Source: Lachnospira rogosae (GTDB taxonomy: Bacteria; Bacillota; Clostridia; Lachnospirales; Lachnospiraceae). From it: a DNA stretch of 64,000 nucleotides. Position numbers and translations under genes: made by a program. The notes under the pieces are model-generated. The model was not told the origin of the DNA, did not search any database, and was given only the letters and a program-made list of their open reading frames with translations. Location: assembly GCF_040096455.1 (NCBI RefSeq), contig NZ_JBBMER010000007.1, positions 124,001-188,000 of the forward strand. The letters run 5' to 3'. The stretch's first letter is position 1; each line of letters starts with the position of its first letter. Below are positions 18,065 through 26,226 of this stretch, piece by piece.

Positions 18065-18100
18065 TAATAATCAGAGTCAATCCGTTTCTTCTGATTATTA
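18065..18100 (-). other. Stem-loop with GGA in the loop, downstream of flgN
   Basis: TAATAATCAGA (18065-18075) pairs perfectly with TCTGATTATTA (18090-18100). The 14-nt loop reads AGAAACGGATTGAC in the transcript, presenting a GGA. It lies upstream of the terminator-like hairpin at 17974-18026. Confidence 0.5.
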
Positions 18101-18113
18101 GTCCGGATTATAT

Positions 18114-18626
18114 TTATTGTTTTGCATCAAATCCTGTCGCTCCAGTAATCCCCTGTTCCTCATAAGCTGTTCTTCCATAATTGGAAGTCTGTGGATCCAT
18201 AACTGAATTCCTGGCAAGATCAAGCTCAAACTGTATCATATCCATTGATTCCTTGAGAAGCAGCTTATTATTATCATTAACTGTTGTAAGCTGGTTCAAA
18301 GTTCTTTTAAGTCTGAGATATACTTCTTCTAGTGCATCGTGCTCTTTAGGCTTCTTCTCAAGTATCTGTACTATATGTTCTACTCTTATCTGCTCATATG
18401 GAAGCCTTAGTATCGAGCATATCTCTTTCACATCTTCCTGTCTTTTCTGTTCAACGGTTTCAAGTTCTTCTATTAACTTCTGTTCCTGTAGGAATATCTT
18501 TTGTAATTCATCAACATCTCCCTTAACAATTGCGGAAGTCTTATCATTGGACAAGTCCAGAAGCTTATTATATCCTGTATCCTCATTATTCAAATCATCG
18601 ATTAATAGATCTATTAAACTTGCCAT
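18114..18626 (-). CDS. flgN: Flagellar chaperone FlgN
   Basis: This 170-residue, almost entirely helical protein fits the FlgN family (MASLIDLLIDDLNNEDTGYN, IFLQEQKLIEELETVEQKRQ), with the typical long coiled hairpin and a flexible C-terminus. FlgN escorts the hook-associated proteins FlgK and FlgL to the export apparatus, and both are encoded just downstream. It follows flgM by 12 nt, an order (flgM-flgN-flgK-flgL-fliW-csrA) shared with Bacillus subtilis. GAGG before the ATG is an adequate ribosome site. Confidence 0.85.
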   Translation of the reverse strand: MASLIDLLIDDLNNEDTGYNKLLDLSNDKTSAIVKGDVDELQKIFLQEQKLIEELETVEQKRQEDVKEICSILRLPYEQIRVEHIVQILEKKPKEHDALEEVYLRLKRTLNQLTTVNDNNKLLLKESMDMIQFELDLARNSVMDPQTSNYGRTAYEEQGITGATGFDAKQ

Positions 18627-18638
18627 GCTTTAACCTCA

Positions 18639-18920
18639 CTAAAATGTTAATGTTGAAATTCTGTCAAGTATCTTATCTGCAACATCTTCAGAACTTATAT
18701 TATATGTTCCGGCCTGAATACGTGCCTTAACATCATTAACCATATCCATTCTGACATCTGATGTAGAAGCCACTGCTGACTTCGCTACCTGATACAGCTT
18801 AGCTGTATCTGAAATCTCATACTTGTCATTCTCTTTCTTATTAGTAACAGCCTTATTATTCTTAGAATAAGAACTTGTCTTATATATCTGACTTACAGCA
18901 TTATAAGCATCTATACGCAT
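18639..18920 (-). CDS. flgM: Anti-sigma-28 factor FlgM
   Basis: The chosen start at 18918-18920 gives 93 residues beginning MRIDAYNAVSQIYKTSSYSK and has GTGAGG 8 nt upstream; an upstream in-frame start at 18989 has no support from the family. The C-terminal half (DVRMDMVNDVKARIQAGTYN, SSEDVADKILDR) is the conserved sigma-28-binding helix region of FlgM. FlgM holds SigD inactive until the hook is complete and FlgM is exported. The gene is itself preceded by a strong sigma-28 promoter, giving the usual negative feedback loop. Confidence 0.93.
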   Translation of the reverse strand: MRIDAYNAVSQIYKTSSYSKNNKAVTNKKENDKYEISDTAKLYQVAKSAVASTSDVRMDMVNDVKARIQAGTYNISSEDVADKILDRISTLTF

Positions 18921-19040
18921 ACTTACCGCCTCACTTTCTATCTTCAAAGTCTTGTAAGAACCATTATCAAAGGTGTCTGTAACAAACATTCCAGCCCTTA
19001 ACTGCCTTATTACAGCTCAGTTCTCTGCTTTATGATTAAG

Positions 19041-19067
19041 TTATCGGTAATAATCTGTTATCTCTTA
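19041..19067 (-). promoter_or_regulatory. Sigma-28 promoter before flgM
   Basis: Leftward TAAG (19064-19067), 15 nt, then ACCGATAA (19041-19048). This matches TAAA-N15-GCCGATAA with one substitution in each box. Confidence 0.82.
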
Positions 19068-19102
19068 ACCCCATTTTATAATTAATTTAGATACAAATAC
19101 AA

Positions 19103-19525
19103 TTAGTTCTTATCAAGAAATCTCATCTTGGCATCGGCTGACGATAATCTCTTTTCCATATGTTCAACAGCGGCATTAGACTCACCATACATTGAGCCAA
19201 GGTTATTAGCCATTTTATTCTTACATCTTTCACAGAAACGTCCACTTTTTATCGATGCTCCACATCTCTCACATGTAATTCCAATCGGAGAATCATCAGC
19301 TATTACAAGCCTCTCGTCTCTTATCCACTGTTCAATCTGTCTTGTGCTTACGTCACATTCCTCTGCAACCTCTGTCATTGTTGCATTATGGTGATCCTGT
19401 ATGTATTCCTTAACTTCAAGATACTTTTCTTCAATCTTCTCTATGCAATTAGGGCAAAGATTACGATATGGACCTCCTATATAATTATATAATTTGCCAC
19501 AGCCTCTGCAATTTCTTACTTCCAT
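19103..19525 (-). CDS. yvyF: YvyF-type flagellar operon zinc-ribbon protein
   Basis: This 140-residue protein has an N-terminal zinc ribbon (CRGCGKLYNYIGGPYRNLCP), a central winged-helix/MerR-like segment (TMTEVAEECDVSTRQIEQWI) and a C-terminal ribbon (CERCGASIKSGRFCERCKNK). It matches the flagellar operon family named after Bacillus YvyF, encoded between comF and flgM in that organism, exactly as here. It is a soluble, possibly DNA-binding regulator of flagellar gene expression; its direct target is not known. A GGAGGAATATT ribosome site precedes the ATG. Confidence 0.85.
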   Translation of the reverse strand: MEVRNCRGCGKLYNYIGGPYRNLCPNCIEKIEEKYLEVKEYIQDHHNATMTEVAEECDVSTRQIEQWIRDERLVIADDSPIGITCERCGASIKSGRFCERCKNKMANNLGSMYGESNAAVEHMEKRLSSADAKMRFLDKN

Positions 19526-19553
19526 AATATTCCTCCGTTCTTGTTACCTGTAT

Positions 19554-20300
19554 TCAAAATCCTCTGCCAACGCAGAGTGTAACAGCATATACTTCTTTTA
19601 CTCCTGCCCTCTTAAGACATTCTGCACACGCATCAATAGTTGTTCCCGTTGTATATATGTCATCTACTATTAATACTTTATTATATATTATAACATTATC
19701 AGCTATTTTAAAAGCCTTTTGAAGATTTTTAGTTCTCTGGATATCATTAAGATCTTTCATCGGGCTTGTGGCCCTTGTTCTAATCAGACTATGTTCATTG
19801 TATTCTATATCAAGCTTCTTACTAAGGCTTTCCGCTATAAGTCCTGCCTGATTATAGCCTCGTGACTTTAATTTGGATACATGAATTGGAACCGGCATAA
19901 TCACATCAGGCTGCCACATATTTATTACATCACCGTACCTGCCTGATATTTCATCTGCGTATACCTCTGCATATTCACGCTTATTATGATATTTAAAATT
20001 ATAGATAGATTGTTTTATCCCCTCTGAATACTCATACACACTCACTGCCTGATTAAACAAATGCTGTTTATCCGTGCAGTCCTTACAATATTCCCTGTTA
20101 TCATCCTCTAATGCTTTGCCGCATTTAAGGCATGCAGGTTCTTTAATATATGTTATATATTTAAGACACCACGGACATATATTCATCTTCCTGTTATCAA
20201 TAACAGGCCTGGGATTTGAACATATCGGACACGCAGGCGGAAACAATATATCTTTCACACCCGCTGCTATCCTTTTATATATTATGTCGTATTTATTCAA
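19554..20300 (-). CDS. comF: ComF-family amidophosphoribosyltransferase-like protein
   Basis: This 248-residue protein has a cysteine cluster (CPICSNPRP, CPWC, CLKCGKALED, CKDCTDK) and a C-terminal PRTase domain with the PRPP-binding motif VLIVDDIYTTGTTIDAC near residue 220. ComF is needed for uptake or processing of transforming DNA in naturally competent Firmicutes, and homologues are widespread in non-competent species. It starts with a TTG at 20298-20300 that overlaps the end of recD2 by 8 nt, so translation is probably coupled. It sits in the Bacillus-like order comF-yvyF-flgM. Confidence 0.9.
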   Translation of the reverse strand: MNKYDIIYKRIAAGVKDILFPPACPICSNPRPVIDNRKMNICPWCLKYITYIKEPACLKCGKALEDDNREYCKDCTDKQHLFNQAVSVYEYSEGIKQSIYNFKYHNKREYAEVYADEISGRYGDVINMWQPDVIMPVPIHVSKLKSRGYNQAGLIAESLSKKLDIEYNEHSLIRTRATSPMKDLNDIQRTKNLQKAFKIADNVIIYNKVLIVDDIYTTGTTIDACAECLKRAGVKEVYAVTLCVGRGF

Positions 20301-22557
20301 TATTTTTTATTTCCTTTATCCTCTCATCTAAAGACGAATATCTTCTTGTTTCAGATACATTTTCTGCCATCTGGTTAAAAATTCGTTCATCACCTATCAT
20401 ACATACACACTTTCTTGCCCTTGTAACAGCCGTATAAAGTATGTTTCTGTTCATAAGCATCCTTGGCCCCTGATACATCGGTATTATAACCGCAGGATAT
20501 TCACTTCCCTGTGCCTTATGTACAGTTATCGCATATGCAAGTTCAAGCTCGTCAAGCTGTGTAAACTCATAATCAACATATCTTCCATCTTCAAATTTGA
20601 CAGTAACACTCTGATTATAATTGTTGATATCATCAATAATTCCAGTATCACCATTAAACACTCCACTGCCTTGCTCTACCGCAATGCCATAGCGGTTCTT
20701 TTTCTCCCATTCGAGCTGATAGTCATTCTTAATCTGCATAACCTTATCGCCCTCACGGAATATTGTATCGCCAACTTTCTTCTCCATTTTGCCACTGTCC
20801 GGCGGATTAAGATATTCCTGCATTACAGTGTTAAGCCTGTCAACTCCGACAGATGATTTTCTTGATGGTGTCAAAATCTGAAGTTCACTCACATCTGCAT
20901 TAACATACTTTGGAAGCTTCTCACTTATAACAGTCTTCATAGCCGCAATTATTGCATCTGGTCCATTTCTATGTATAAACAGGAAATCCTTACTGTATTT
21001 ATTAAGTGTCACCTTATCGCCTTTATTAATCTTATGGGCATTGGTTATAATCTCGCTCTCAGCCGCCTGCCTGAATATCTTTTCAAGCTTAACAACAGGA
21101 AAGCACTCAGATGCTATTATGTCTTTAAGAACATTTCCAGGTCCAACACTTGGAAGCTGGTCAACATCACCTACAAGTATAAGTCTTGTTCCAACTGCTA
21201 CTGCTTTAAGAAGCGAATTCATAATATTAATATCAACCATTGACATCTCATCTACAATTATTACATCTGCTTCCAACGGGTTGTCTTCATTTCTGTCAAA
21301 GCTCATTCCAAGACTTGATGTCTGATTTTTCTTGTCTTCTTTATCAGCCATAGTACTTCCAACTATTTCAAGAAGTCTGTGAATTGTCTGTGCCTCAAAA
21401 CCACACGTTTCTGTCATTCTCTTGGCAGCTCTTCCCGTCGGTGCCGCAAGCCTTATCTCAAGACCTTCCATCTCAAAATATTTAATTATCGTATTAATTG
21501 TTGTTGTCTTACCGGTTCCCGGTCCACCTGTTATTATAACAAGTCCGTTAAGTGCAGCTTTTACAACAGCTTCTTTTTGTATGTCATCAAGCACAATGCC
21601 CTCTGATCGTTCAATCCCTGCTATTCTGTTATTGACCTCGTTGATATTTTCATCGCATTTTATATCAAGTCCTGCCAATGCCCTTGCAACATTCTGTTCC
21701 ATATAGAAATACATCGCAGAATACACATTTTTAGATTCTCCCTCTGTTCTTACAACAATCTTCTTATCTATAGCAAGATCCATAAGAAACTTATCATAAT
21801 CACCAATGTCAATAAGCAGAAGTGATGACACCTGCCTCTTTAATTCTTCATAAGGAAGATACACGTGTCCCTGCAATGCCGCCTGATTAAGACAGTAGAA
21901 CATTCCACTTCTTATTCTGAACTCCGAATCAACCTTAATTCCAACTCTGGAAGCAATCTCATCAGCCGTCTTAAAGCCTACGCCCTCAATATCATCAGCC
22001 AGCCTGTACGGATTTTGTTCTATGATTGTGTAAATATCATTGCCATATCTTTTAAATATTTTATTGGCTAAATTCATCTGGATTCCATAATTCTGCAGAA
22101 ACATCATCGCACGACGCATATCGTGCTTATCCGCAAGCTGGTTAGCAATGTCCATTGCTTTAGCTATGCTTATCCCTTTAATCTCTGCAAGACGTTCTGG
22201 TTCATCTTCCATAATGCGGAATGTATCATCGCCAAATGTATCTACTATACGTTCAGCCATCTTGCTGCCTATTCCTTTAACTGCACCAGAACTTAGATAA
22301 CGCCTCACTGACTCCTTGTCCGCCGGCGCCTTGAATTCATAAGAAGAAATCTTAAACTGCATATAATATACTGCGTGTTTGACAAATTCGCCATTCGCAG
22401 TAATAAATTCACCTGTGTTGATATAACTTAACGTACCAACACAGGTGACATCTTCACCCTGATATATTATCTCAAATACTGTATATCCATTGTCTTCATT
22501 ACGATAAATTATATTATCTATAAATCCTTCAACGTATTTAACAGACTCGTAATCCAA
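20293..22557 (-). CDS. recD2: RecD2-type ATP-dependent DNA helicase
   Basis: This 754-residue SF1B helicase has an N-terminal OB-like and helix-hairpin-helix region (AVKGIGSKMAERIVDTFGDD, IEGVGFKTADEIASRVGIK), Walker A GGPGTGKTTTI near residue 345, Walker B VIIVDEMSMVD, and the C-terminal motifs QLPSVGPGNVL and ITVHKAQGSEYPAVI. The N-terminal extension distinguishes RecD2 from RecBCD-associated RecD. It acts in DNA repair and fork maintenance as a 5'-3' helicase. The start is a TTG at 22555-22557 with GAGGG 7 nt upstream. Its place between flagellar genes and comF is genomic neighbourhood rather than shared function. Confidence 0.95.
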   Translation of the reverse strand: MDYESVKYVEGFIDNIIYRNEDNGYTVFEIIYQGEDVTCVGTLSYINTGEFITANGEFVKHAVYYMQFKISSYEFKAPADKESVRRYLSSGAVKGIGSKMAERIVDTFGDDTFRIMEDEPERLAEIKGISIAKAMDIANQLADKHDMRRAMMFLQNYGIQMNLANKIFKRYGNDIYTIIEQNPYRLADDIEGVGFKTADEIASRVGIKVDSEFRIRSGMFYCLNQAALQGHVYLPYEELKRQVSSLLLIDIGDYDKFLMDLAIDKKIVVRTEGESKNVYSAMYFYMEQNVARALAGLDIKCDENINEVNNRIAGIERSEGIVLDDIQKEAVVKAALNGLVIITGGPGTGKTTTINTIIKYFEMEGLEIRLAAPTGRAAKRMTETCGFEAQTIHRLLEIVGSTMADKEDKKNQTSSLGMSFDRNEDNPLEADVIIVDEMSMVDINIMNSLLKAVAVGTRLILVGDVDQLPSVGPGNVLKDIIASECFPVVKLEKIFRQAAESEIITNAHKINKGDKVTLNKYSKDFLFIHRNGPDAIIAAMKTVISEKLPKYVNADVSELQILTPSRKSSVGVDRLNTVMQEYLNPPDSGKMEKKVGDTIFREGDKVMQIKNDYQLEWEKKNRYGIAVEQGSGVFNGDTGIIDDINNYNQSVTVKFEDGRYVDYEFTQLDELELAYAITVHKAQGSEYPAVIIPMYQGPRMLMNRNILYTAVTRARKCVCMIGDERIFNQMAENVSETRRYSSLDERIKEIKNIE

Positions 22558-22640
22558 TCTGCTTCCCTCTCTTTAATAATATATTAATATTAAAACCACA
22601 TTGTGTTTAATAAAACCGTCCACTTAAAACACACTGCAAT

Positions 22641-23048
22641 CTATAAATCCGAAGAATAATTACGCTTCATCTGTTCATATAATGTCTGGGCTATTCCAAG
22701 CCCTTTTCCATTATTAGACTCTGTAAATACTTCTGCGTAGTTCTTTATCATCTCATCGCCAAAGTAACTTCCCATTGTACTCATAGCCGAATCCGAACTG
22801 CCTGAAATAGATGCCATACTGCTGAATAAAGATGAGTCGTCGTCATCATCTGCATCTATCTTAGCCATTTTCTGCATTGACTTTAACATCTGCTCAACAA
22901 AGTAGCTTTCAAAGTCCTTGCAAACGCTCATAAGTTCATCGTCTGATGCCTGTGAGAAATCTGTACTTGTAATCTTATCACTAAGCTGTGATGAAGTTTT
23001 ATCATATGTATCTGCATAACTTGTACTTATTGATGTTGAATAATCCAT
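22641..23048 (-). CDS. flgJ: FlgJ-like rod-binding protein
   Basis: The 135-residue protein matches the rod-binding N-terminal domain of FlgJ: LMSVCKDFESYFVEQMLKSM, a central methionine-rich loop, then MGSYFGDEMIKNYAEVFTE and LGIAQTLYEQMKRNY. The C-terminal peptidoglycan hydrolase domain of proteobacterial FlgJ is absent, which is usual in Firmicutes. It probably acts as a rod scaffold or cap at the cell wall. It follows flhP in the mbl-flhO-flhP unit. A GGGAGAATAGGT ribosome site precedes the ATG. Confidence 0.85.
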   Translation of the reverse strand: MDYSTSISTSYADTYDKTSSQLSDKITSTDFSQASDDELMSVCKDFESYFVEQMLKSMQKMAKIDADDDDDSSLFSSMASISGSSDSAMSTMGSYFGDEMIKNYAEVFTESNNGKGLGIAQTLYEQMKRNYSSDL

Positions 23049-23091
23049 ACCTATTCTCCCTTGTCATTACTGCAAATCATATCTATTTTAT

Positions 23092-23907
23092 TTATCTCTT
23101 TAATGAGTTAGCCTGTTCCATCATTGTATCTGATGTTGTGATTGCCTTAGAACATAACTCATATGCTCTCTGTGCTGTAATAAGGTTAACCATCTCTGTT
23201 GCCACCTGTACATTTGACGCTTCAAGATAATTCTGCTTTAACTGACTCTTCTTAGCAACTCCGTCAGTCTCCTCATTCATTGGAACTCCTGATGCTTCAG
23301 TCTCTGCAAGATAGTTACCACCAAGCTTATCAAGACCTGATGGATTAGCGAACTGGAAAAGTCCTATCTTAACACCTATATTAGCAAGATTACCATCTTC
23401 ACCTGGATACATAAGGTCACCCTCTGATGATACCTTAATATTAGCCGCATTGTAATCTGATGATAATACGATTGGCTGTCCATCTGTGCTAAGTACAGGA
23501 TAACCATCTGCTGTACATAACATCATTCCTTCTGTTGCTGTTGAGAAGTAGAAATTACCATTACGTGTATATACTGTCTCACCTTCTTCATTCTGTACAG
23601 CAAATAATCCGTCACCACTAATCGCAAAATCAGTTGAGCTGTCACTTGCATTCATAGCACCCTGTGTAAAATGTGATGTAACTGACGCAACTCTTGCACC
23701 AAGTCCTACCTGTGCAGCTACCGGCTTATATTCTCCATTCGCAGATGTTGTTCTCGACTGGAGATTCTGATATAATAATGATTTAAATTCTGTTGATTCT
23801 GACTTATAACCGACCGTATTAACATTAGCCAGATTATTAGATATTGTATCTACACTTGTCTGCTGTGCCATCATTCCTGATGCAGCAGTCCATAATGATC
23901 TCATCAT
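23092..23907 (-). CDS. flhP: Flagellar rod/hook-basal body protein FlhP (FlgG type)
   Basis: This 271-residue FlgG/FlgF-family protein has MMRSLWTAASGMMAQQTSVD followed by TISNNLANVNTVGYKSE, the rod-protein signature, and a C-terminal block QNYLEASNVQVATEMVNLI, the FlgG-type D0 helix. It should form the distal rod. It lies second after mbl, the order of Bacillus flhO-flhP. Start: AGGAGG 8 nt before the first of two ATGs. Confidence 0.9.
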   Translation of the reverse strand: MMRSLWTAASGMMAQQTSVDTISNNLANVNTVGYKSESTEFKSLLYQNLQSRTTSANGEYKPVAAQVGLGARVASVTSHFTQGAMNASDSSTDFAISGDGLFAVQNEEGETVYTRNGNFYFSTATEGMMLCTADGYPVLSTDGQPIVLSSDYNAANIKVSSEGDLMYPGEDGNLANIGVKIGLFQFANPSGLDKLGGNYLAETEASGVPMNEETDGVAKKSQLKQNYLEASNVQVATEMVNLITAQRAYELCSKAITTSDTMMEQANSLKR

Positions 23908-23927
23908 AATCTTATCCTCCTATGTGA

Positions 23928-24701
23928 TTACAATTCGGAAATACTTACCATCTTGCCAAGCATTTCATCAATCGAATTAACAATTTTCTGATTACTTTCA
24001 AATTCTCTTGCTATGTTAATCATATCGACCATTTCTGATACAACATTAATATTAGATGTTTCAAGATACCCCTGATTAACACTTGCTGTTGAATCTTTAA
24101 ATGTTGCACCGTCTACAGCTCTGTAAAGATTTTCTCCATATGCTTCTATGTAATTATAATCTTCAAAATCTACAATTCCAAATGTATCTACATACTGTCC
24201 GTCTGCATATATTCTTCCTGTAGAATCAACTGTAAGCTTGGATATGTCTGTTGGAAGAACGATTGGATCTCCACTCTCTCCAAGCACATAATCACCATCC
24301 TTGGTAACCAGATAGCCTTCGCTGTTCATCTGGAACGATCCATCCCTGGTATAAAGTGTTGATGTCTCACCTGCTTTGTTAGTGAATGATATAGAGAAAA
24401 AGCCATCGCCTGCAAGTGCAAAATCATAAGAACTCTCAGTATTCTTTAAAGAACCCTGATCCCAGCTTCTGTAAGTTTCTCCTATCTTTACTCCAAGACT
24501 CATCTTGCCTATATTCTGATTCATATAACCAACTGTCTCATCTTTAACCTTAATCCCATATACTGAATCAAAGCTCTGGGTAGTCATGCCCTCTTTCTTG
24601 TAACCTGTTGTTGTAGAATTTGCCAGATTATTAGATACAATGTCCAGTCTCTTCTGCTGATTCACCAATCCAGTATAAGCAGTATATAAACCTCTTACCA
24701 T
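23928..24701 (-). CDS. flhO: Flagellar rod/hook-basal body protein FlhO (FlgF type)
   Basis: The 257-residue protein begins MVRGLYTAYTGLVNQQKRLD with IVSNNLANSTTTGYKKEG, typical of flagellar rod proteins, and ends with QGYLETSNINVVSEMVDMIN. It is a paralogue of the next gene and corresponds to Bacillus FlhO. It lies 21 nt after the mreB/mbl gene and 20 nt before flhP, so the three are very likely one operon. The ribosome site is AAGGGG. Confidence 0.9.
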   Translation of the reverse strand: MVRGLYTAYTGLVNQQKRLDIVSNNLANSTTTGYKKEGMTTQSFDSVYGIKVKDETVGYMNQNIGKMSLGVKIGETYRSWDQGSLKNTESSYDFALAGDGFFSISFTNKAGETSTLYTRDGSFQMNSEGYLVTKDGDYVLGESGDPIVLPTDISKLTVDSTGRIYADGQYVDTFGIVDFEDYNYIEAYGENLYRAVDGATFKDSTASVNQGYLETSNINVVSEMVDMINIAREFESNQKIVNSIDEMLGKMVSISEL

Positions 24702-24722
24702 ACCTGACCCCTTTTCTTAAAT

Positions 24723-25715
24723 CTATTCTTCTCTGTATCCTGAAAGGAATTCAATAAACTTACCAGTTCCTATAGCAACTGCTGTCATAGGGTCTTCTGC
24801 TGTCATTGTGTTAATTCCTGTCTTAGACTCTATAAGATCTTCAAGACCTGAAAGAAGACTTCCGCCTCCTGTAAGAACAATACCTCTGTCTGCAATATCA
24901 GATGCAAGTTCTGGAGGTGTCTTTTCTAATACGCTGTGTACAGCTTCAACAATCTGTGAAGTAGCTTCTCTTAATGCTTCTTCTGTCTCTTCAGATGTAA
25001 CTTCAACTGTCTTTGGAAGACCTGTAACAAGATTACGTCCTCTTACATTCATTGTAACTACTTCTGGTCTTGGATACGCTGATCCTATCTTTATCTTAAT
25101 ATCTTCGGCTGTTCTTTCACCGATAAGAAGATTGTGCTTCTTTCTCATATATCTAACAAGTGCTTCATCGAAATCATCACCTGCAATCTTTATAGATGTA
25201 CTAACAACAGTACCTCCAAGTGAAATAACAGCGATATCTGTAGTACCACCACCGATATCAACTATCATATTACCGCAAGGTCTTGAAATATCAATACCTG
25301 CTCCAATAGCTGCCGCAATTGGCTCTTCGATAATTGCAACTTCTCTTGCTCCTGCCTGAAGAGTTGCATCCTCAACCGCCTTCTTCTCAACTTCTGTAAC
25401 TCCTGATGGAACACATACGCTTATTCTAGGCTTCTTTAACATTCTTCTACCAATTGCTTTCTGAATGAAATATTTAAGCATCTTTTCTGTTACTGTGTAA
25501 TCAGAAATAACGCCCTGACGAAGAGGTCGTACAGCGACAATATTACCAGGTGTTCTACCAAGCATAAGTCTTGCTTCCTCTCCGATAGCTTTAATCTTAT
25601 TAGTATCTCTGTCAAAGGCAACAACTGATGGCTCTTTTAACACAACACCCTTTCCTTTTATATATACAAGAATACTTGCAGTACCTAAATCAATACCAAT
25701 ATCAGTAGATAACAT
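24723..25715 (-). CDS. mbl: MreB/Mbl actin-like cell shape protein
   Basis: This 330-residue bacterial actin has the ATPase motifs DIGIDLGTASILVY (phosphate 1), IVDIGGGTTDIAVISLGG (phosphate 2) and GIVLTGGGSLLSGLEDLIE (adenosine). Filaments at the inner membrane guide elongasome cell-wall synthesis. Whether it is MreB or Mbl cannot be settled by motifs, but placement directly ahead of flhO-flhP copies the Bacillus mbl-flhO-flhP arrangement, so Mbl is preferred. GGGAGGAGAACAGT precedes the ATG. Confidence 0.9.
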   Translation of the reverse strand: MLSTDIGIDLGTASILVYIKGKGVVLKEPSVVAFDRDTNKIKAIGEEARLMLGRTPGNIVAVRPLRQGVISDYTVTEKMLKYFIQKAIGRRMLKKPRISVCVPSGVTEVEKKAVEDATLQAGAREVAIIEEPIAAAIGAGIDISRPCGNMIVDIGGGTTDIAVISLGGTVVSTSIKIAGDDFDEALVRYMRKKHNLLIGERTAEDIKIKIGSAYPRPEVVTMNVRGRNLVTGLPKTVEVTSEETEEALREATSQIVEAVHSVLEKTPPELASDIADRGIVLTGGGSLLSGLEDLIESKTGINTMTAEDPMTAVAIGTGKFIEFLSGYREE

Positions 25716-26118
25716 ACTGTTCTCCTCCCTAACCTTCTATAATTATCCAATCTATTACATAATTCTGTTAAAGCACTATACATTAAATACTATAAGTACT
25801 ATACATTGTAAAATGCTATACTATATTAAGTATAAAATACTATATACCAGCATCACACTTTAACTTTTCCAACAATTATATCTTGTTAATATACCTGCTA
25901 TCAAAAACATTTTTCATAGCTAATCAACATTATATACATAAATACAGAATTTTAAAAGTCCTAAACGCTAAAAAAAGAAAAATTTTTTTAAAAGCATAAA
26001 ATAGCATTAGATTTGTGTTCCATATTCTTGATATAACACCGAAATAATCAAAAACTCACATTATTGACAAAACCTACATAGCAGAAAATTTACATTTGCA
26101 TTCTTACAAAAAATCAAA
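25716..26118. other. AT-rich intergenic region upstream of mbl with degenerate repeats
   Basis: About 400 bp without a gene. At 25774-25856 a 23-25 bp AT-rich motif containing ACTATA and ACTATACATT recurs about three times (25774-25784 and 25797-25807 are the clearest). A leftward TATAAT at 25929-25934 could be the mbl -10, but no fitting -35 is present. The rest is low-complexity A/T sequence. Confidence 0.4.
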
Positions 26119-26163
26119 ATATGGCGGATACATTTTATTAATTCTAAAATGTATCCGCCATAT
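26105..26163 (-). terminator. Intrinsic terminator of metK
   Basis: A 19-bp perfect stem (26119-26137 with 26145-26163, 7-nt loop) precedes a T-rich run, ATTTTGATTTTTTG, in the leftward transcript. It lies 64 nt after the metK stop. Confidence 0.92.
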
Positions 26164-26226
26164 ATCCATTATAATTATATTAATTCCTATAATTTAACTA
26201 ATTAAATCCATCCAATTATATCTTTA

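Noticed and set aside
26064..26092. TTGACA on the plus strand between mbl and metK
   Set aside because: No -10 at 16-18 nt and no rightward gene downstream.
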